Source: Candidatus Magnetobacterium casense (GTDB taxonomy: Bacteria; Nitrospirota; Thermodesulfovibrionia; Thermodesulfovibrionales; Magnetobacteriaceae). Taken from it: a stretch of DNA of 64,000 nucleotides. The translations under genes were made by a program, and so were the position numbers. Below, piece by piece: positions 60,839 through 64,000 of this stretch (positions are counted from its first letter, which is position 1; each line of letters opens with the position of its first letter). Under the pieces are notes generated by a model, which was not told the origin of the DNA, did not search any database, and worked only from the letters and a program-made list of their open reading frames with translations. The stretch lies in contig NZ_JMFO01000001.1 of NCBI RefSeq assembly GCF_000714715.1, positions 124,001-188,000 of the forward strand. The letters run 5' to 3'.

Positions 60839-62833
60839 TCAGGATAATCCAATGCGCAGGGCTAGTTCTCTGGCCCCTTTGATCCTGTCGCGCAGGAGGG
60901 CGGCCCTTTCGAAGTCGAGATTTTTGGCGGCCTCCCTCATCTCTTGCTGGAGTGCAAGGATGGCCTGTTCATCCAGGGGCATGGCCTCCGGTGCATCAGT
61001 GGTAGCGGGGACTGTCCAGTAATCGGCCTCGTAGATGGAGGCCAGGATGTCTTTGATGTTGTTTTTGACGGTGGTTGGGGTAATGCCCATACACTGGTTG
61101 TAGTTCAACTGCAGGAGGCGTCGGCGGGTGGTTTCATCTATGGCACGCCTCATGGAGCCGGTGATTTTGTCGGCGTATAGGATGACCCTGCCGTTGACGT
61201 TTCGTGCGGCGCGTCCTGCCGTTTGGATGAGTGAGCGTTCGCTTCTGAGAAAGCCCTCCTTATCGGCATCCAGGATGGCCACCAGTGATACCTCCGGGAG
61301 GTCCAGCCCCTCGCGCAGGAGATTGACCCCGATGAGAACGTCAAAGACCCCAAGACGCAACTCGTGCAATATCTTGACCCTGTCCAGGGTGTCTATGTCG
61401 GAGTGCAGGTAGCGGGTCTTGAGGCCGAGTTCGTTGTAGTAATCAGCCAGTCCTTCGGCCATCTTTTTGGTAAGGGTTGTCACCAGGATGCGTTGGGACT
61501 GTTGCGTGGTCTCTCTGATCTCTGCGGCGAGGTCATCGACCTGCCCCGCCACCGGACGGACAAACATCTCGGGGTCAAGCAGGCCCGTTGGCCTTATGAT
61601 CTGTTCAACGATGCGCCCCTTTGACTTTTTGACCTCATACTCTGCCGGGGTGGCGGAGACGTATATGACCTTCTTGATGCGCTCATCGAACTCGGCATAC
61701 GTCAGCGGGCGGTTGTCCAGGGCCGAGGGAAGCCGGAAGCCGTAGTCGATGAGGGTCTGTTTGCGAGACCTGTCGCCTTCGTACATGCCCCGCACCTGTG
61801 GCACCGTAACGTGAGACTCGTCTATGATGGTCAGAAAATCGCCGCCAAAGTAGTCTATAAGGCTGAAGGGCGGTTGTCCGGGTGCCCTGCCGCTGAGGTG
61901 GCGTGAGTAGTTCTCTATGCCGTTGCAGAAGCCAAACTCCCTGAGCATCTCCATATCAAACATGGTGCGTTGCTCTATACGTCGGGCCTCAATGACCTTG
62001 CCCGCCCTGAGGAAGTGTTCAACGCTGGTGAGCATTTCGCTTTTGATCTCCTCAAGGGCGGCCTCGATCCTGTGCCGCGGGGTGATCCAGTGGGTGTTTG
62101 GGTAGATGGCAACCGATCGGAGGCGTCGCAGGCGTTGTCCGCTCAGTGGGTCGAACTCGTATATGCCCTCGACGTCGTCGCCGAAGAGTTCGATGCGTAT
62201 GGCCATGTCGCGCGAAAAGGACGGAAAGACCTCTATGATGTCCCCGCGCACGCGCAACGTACCTCGTTTGAAGTCGGATTCCGTGCGGTTGTACTGTATT
62301 TCGGTGAGCTTTTCGACGAGGCCGTTTCTTGTGATGCGGTCGTTTTCGTTGATAACCATGTGCATGCCGAGGTAGTCCTGGGGTGAACCGATGCCGTAGA
62401 TGCAGGAGACGGAGGCTACGACGATGGTGTCGCGTCGTTCGAGTATGGCCATTGTGGCTGAGTGCCGGAGTCTGTCGATGTCCTCGTTGATCATCGAGTC
62501 CTTTGCTATGTATGTATCGGTGGTGGGGATGTATGCCTCCGGCTGGTAGTAGTCGTAGAAGCTGACGAAGTACTCCACGGCGTTGTCGGGGAACAGCTCT
62601 CTGAATTCGCCATACAGTTGGGCGGCAAGGGTCTTGTTGTGTACGATGACGAGCGCAGGCTTGTTGACTCTGTTGATGACGTTGGCCACGGTAAAGGTCT
62701 TGCCCGATCCCGTGACTCCCAACAGCACCTGTGCCGCACAACCGCCCTCGACCCCGCGGGCAAGTTCGTCTATGGCACGGGGCTGATCTCCCGTTGGCAG
62801 AAGCTCGCTGACAAGTCTGAACTCATCCACCAT
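60839..62833 (-). CDS. uvrB: Excinuclease ABC subunit B (UvrB)
   Basis: UvrB verifies damage in nucleotide excision repair. Features: Walker [11 protein letters not shown] (near residue 40), the beta-hairpin [41 protein letters not shown] and a C-terminal UvrC-binding helix ([24 protein letters not shown]). It has 664 residues from ATG 62833 ([11 protein letters not shown]). An upstream frame to 62884 lacks support. It converges with cheX, with 29 bases between stops. Confidence 0.96.
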   Translation of the reverse strand: MVDEFRLVSELLPTGDQPRAIDELARGVEGGCAAQVLLGVTGSGKTFTVANVINRVNKPALVIVHNKTLAAQLYGEFRELFPDNAVEYFVSFYDYYQPEAYIPTTDTYIAKDSMINEDIDRLRHSATMAILERRDTIVVASVSCIYGIGSPQDYLGMHMVINENDRITRNGLVEKLTEIQYNRTESDFKRGTLRVRGDIIEVFPSFSRDMAIRIELFGDDVEGIYEFDPLSGQRLRRLRSVAIYPNTHWITPRHRIEAALEEIKSEMLTSVEHFLRAGKVIEARRIEQRTMFDMEMLREFGFCNGIENYSRHLSGRAPGQPPFSLIDYFGGDFLTIIDESHVTVPQVRGMYEGDRSRKQTLIDYGFRLPSALDNRPLTYAEFDERIKKVIYVSATPAEYEVKKSKGRIVEQIIRPTGLLDPEMFVRPVAGQVDDLAAEIRETTQQSQRILVTTLTKKMAEGLADYYNELGLKTRYLHSDIDTLDRVKILHELRLGVFDVLIGVNLLREGLDLPEVSLVAILDADKEGFLRSERSLIQTAGRAARNVNGRVILYADKITGSMRRAIDETTRRRLLQLNYNQCMGITPTTVKNNIKDILASIYEADYWTVPATTDAPEAMPLDEQAILALQQEMREAAKNLDFERAALLRDRIKGARELALRIGLS

Positions 62834-62891
62834 TGTAATGTAACATAATAGTGATGTTTTCTTCACATGGGACAGCACAGACAAGCGGGGT

Positions 62892-62919
62892 TGTCAAGGG
62901 GACTTGTCCCCTTGACCCC
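62892..62919. repeat. Family A-like palindrome upstream of uvrB
   Basis: GTCAAGGGGAC and GTCCCCTTGAC are perfect inverted arms around TT, followed by CCC. It is the core hairpin of family A standing alone between the divergent uvrB and the next gene. Confidence 0.8.
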
Positions 62920-63060
62920 ATTATTTCACACTCAATTATCATACCTGAAAAAACCCGTGTCATTTTAGTATATGCACCCGTGGTGCTACCGACCATTGAC
63001 AAAAAGCGGGCAAATGTGCCAAAATTGTGGAATTAAAAGCTTTTTGGGATAATCGTGCAG

Positions 63061-63888
63061 ATGAAAGACGAATTATACATAGACATAGTAAGCAAGACGA
63101 TTATAAGCAAGCTCTCCGATGAGATAGTCAGCGGCATAGGGGGTCAGGCAAGCGATCTGATAAGGGAGTTGTTGCGCAATGAGGTCTCAACCCTGCTGCG
63201 AAACTCTGACGATGAACTGAAGAAATACATATATGACAGCATAGAAAGCCATCTGAGAACTCAACAACAGCACAGGGAACCACAGATTGATGCGGAGGAA
63301 ATAAAACACATCAGGGCGGAGATATCCTCCATAGGGGAGACCTTGCGAAAAATTGACAAGACACACACCGCACTGGAAAAGACCATGACTCAGGTGGTTA
63401 ATACCTTGTCTGAGGTAAAAACATACATTGAAACCAAGACTGAATCCGGCTCAAAGATTGACAATGAGCAGATGGACCTGCTGAGGAGGTTTCTGGGGGT
63501 TCTCAAAAGCGAATTAACAGAGACACTCACAGTCAGTATGGATGACAGGCTAACGCGGATGGAAAAAACCATCAGGTCGCTGATAATGAGTATTTGGCAT
63601 GAGGCGAAGACATACATTGGAGACAGGGGCAACCTCCAGCCAGGTACCAGTAGCGAGCCAATAGACTTACTCAGCATGTTTGTTGTAATTCTCAAGGGCG
63701 AATTGACAGAGACCCTTACAGCCAGGATGGATGACAGGCTGGCACATATGGAAAAAACAACCAGGTCACTTATCATGGACTATACCAACGATATAAGAAA
63801 GTATATAACCGAAAACATAGAGAAGTATGTAGACATCAAGACAATTGCCCAGATATGGAGAAAAGGAAGGTCACAGGGTGATCGATAG
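63061..63888 (+). CDS. Coiled-coil protein of unknown function with an internal duplication
   Basis: The 275-residue protein is almost wholly helical and charged. Two related segments lie about 60 residues apart: SELTETLTVSMDDRLTRMEK and GELTETLTARMDDRLAHMEK, each followed by a T-x-RSLIM stretch. No catalytic motif or membrane segment is present. GTG 63055 is an alternative start. It overlaps the next gene by 11 bases, so the two are coupled. The protein may be a structural or tethering partner for its neighbour. Confidence 0.6.
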   Translation: MKDELYIDIVSKTIISKLSDEIVSGIGGQASDLIRELLRNEVSTLLRNSDDELKKYIYDSIESHLRTQQQHREPQIDAEEIKHIRAEISSIGETLRKIDKTHTALEKTMTQVVNTLSEVKTYIETKTESGSKIDNEQMDLLRRFLGVLKSELTETLTVSMDDRLTRMEKTIRSLIMSIWHEAKTYIGDRGNLQPGTSSEPIDLLSMFVVILKGELTETLTARMDDRLAHMEKTTRSLIMDYTNDIRKYITENIEKYVDIKTIAQIWRKGRSQGDR

Positions 63889-64000
63889 CGACAGGCTAAA
63901 AACAAATGAGTTTTTGGCTAACATTACGACTATCCTGTATCGGATAAGTGGCCTTGGCATAGCACAGTTAAACAGGAGGATAGCAAATCTCGAAAACAAC
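63878..64000 (+). CDS. Start of an unidentified gene, partial
   Basis: GTG 63878 follows a strong AAGGAAGG site by 8 bases. The 41 visible residues (MIDSDRLKTNEFLANITT... ISGLGIAQLNRRIANLENN) run off the window. They are too few to identify; the N-terminus looks helical. Confidence 0.5.
   Translation, partial: MIDSDRLKTNEFLANITTILYRISGLGIAQLNRRIANLENN

Noticed and set aside
13704-62919. Possibility that the GC-rich repeats are a CRISPR array
   Set aside because: Copies are kilobases apart, vary by block deletion, and have no regular spacers; no cas genes are present.

Overview
The window looks like a chromosomal segment of a Gram-negative, flagellated, anaerobe-like bacterium, most plausibly a member of the Nitrospirota (Thermodesulfovibrio/Magnetobacterium-like). 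This is an inference from gene content: a fabG-acpP-fabF-rnc block, an accD-folC pair with what looks like a trpA remnant in front of it, anaerobic-type cobalt/B12 genes (cbiK, cbiC, cbiMNQO), a sigma-54-type promoter before motA, and several signalling proteins. No rRNA or other marker fixes the lineage. Core genes are moderately GC-rich. Several accessory genes (two TIR genes, the toxin-antitoxin pairs, the IS remnant) are visibly AT-richer.

Layout. 1-0.9 kb: partial PhnD-like periplasmic binding gene and tRNA-Leu(GAG), both minus. 1.1-6.4 kb: CCA-adding enzyme, an Rpn-family nuclease with a 12-bp tandem repeat, a stretch of decayed gene pieces, and a surface protein with two Lcl (DUF1566) domains. 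6.4-13.6 kb: alpha/beta hydrolase, DHH phosphoesterase, DUF2155 lipoprotein, purD, then the DUF177-rpmF-plsX-fabH operon with a consensus promoter. 13.9-17.4 kb: polyprenyl-phosphate sugar transferase, two overlapping TIR-domain genes, radical SAM/SPASM enzyme. 17.4-23.7 kb (minus): response regulator, truncated Uma2, cNMP-binding protein, purM, rnc, fabF, acpP, fabG. 23.9-26.3 kb: motA/motB-like pair and HicBA. 26.3-28.7 kb (minus): znuC, an amidase gene and znuB. 28.7-32.5 kb: IS remnant, trpA remnant, accD, a DUF433/DUF5615 toxin-antitoxin pair, folC. 32.5-37.8 kb: type I restriction-modification hsdM, a half-size hsdS, and hsdR. 38-41.8 kb: yajQ, hisI, MORN protein, recD2. 41.9-51.7 kb (minus): REC-HDOD protein, secreted protein, Nramp-like transporter, cation transporter, cbiC, beta-helix-like protein, a two-CW response regulator with its HWE-type kinase, and two small unknown genes. 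51.9-55.9 kb (minus): cobalt operon cbiK-cbiM-cbiN-cbiQ-cbiO behind a cobalamin riboswitch; cbiQ is broken by a one-base shift in a run of nine A. 56-59.7 kb (minus): giant double glycosyltransferase and a discoidin-like lipoprotein. 59.9-64 kb: Rpn remnant, cheX, uvrB (minus), and a coiled-coil protein running into a partial gene.

Two themes stand out. The first is a family of GC-rich palindromic repeats (repeat family A). Copies sit between genes, around toxin-antitoxin cassettes and on both sides of cbiO. Pieces also appear to have been absorbed in frame into cbiC, the cbiM signal peptide and the cbiO C-terminus, much as Rickettsia palindromic elements are. The second is the tandem TIR-TIR pair inserted between two polysaccharide-type genes, a compact candidate for an uncharacterised NAD-related defence or signalling module.
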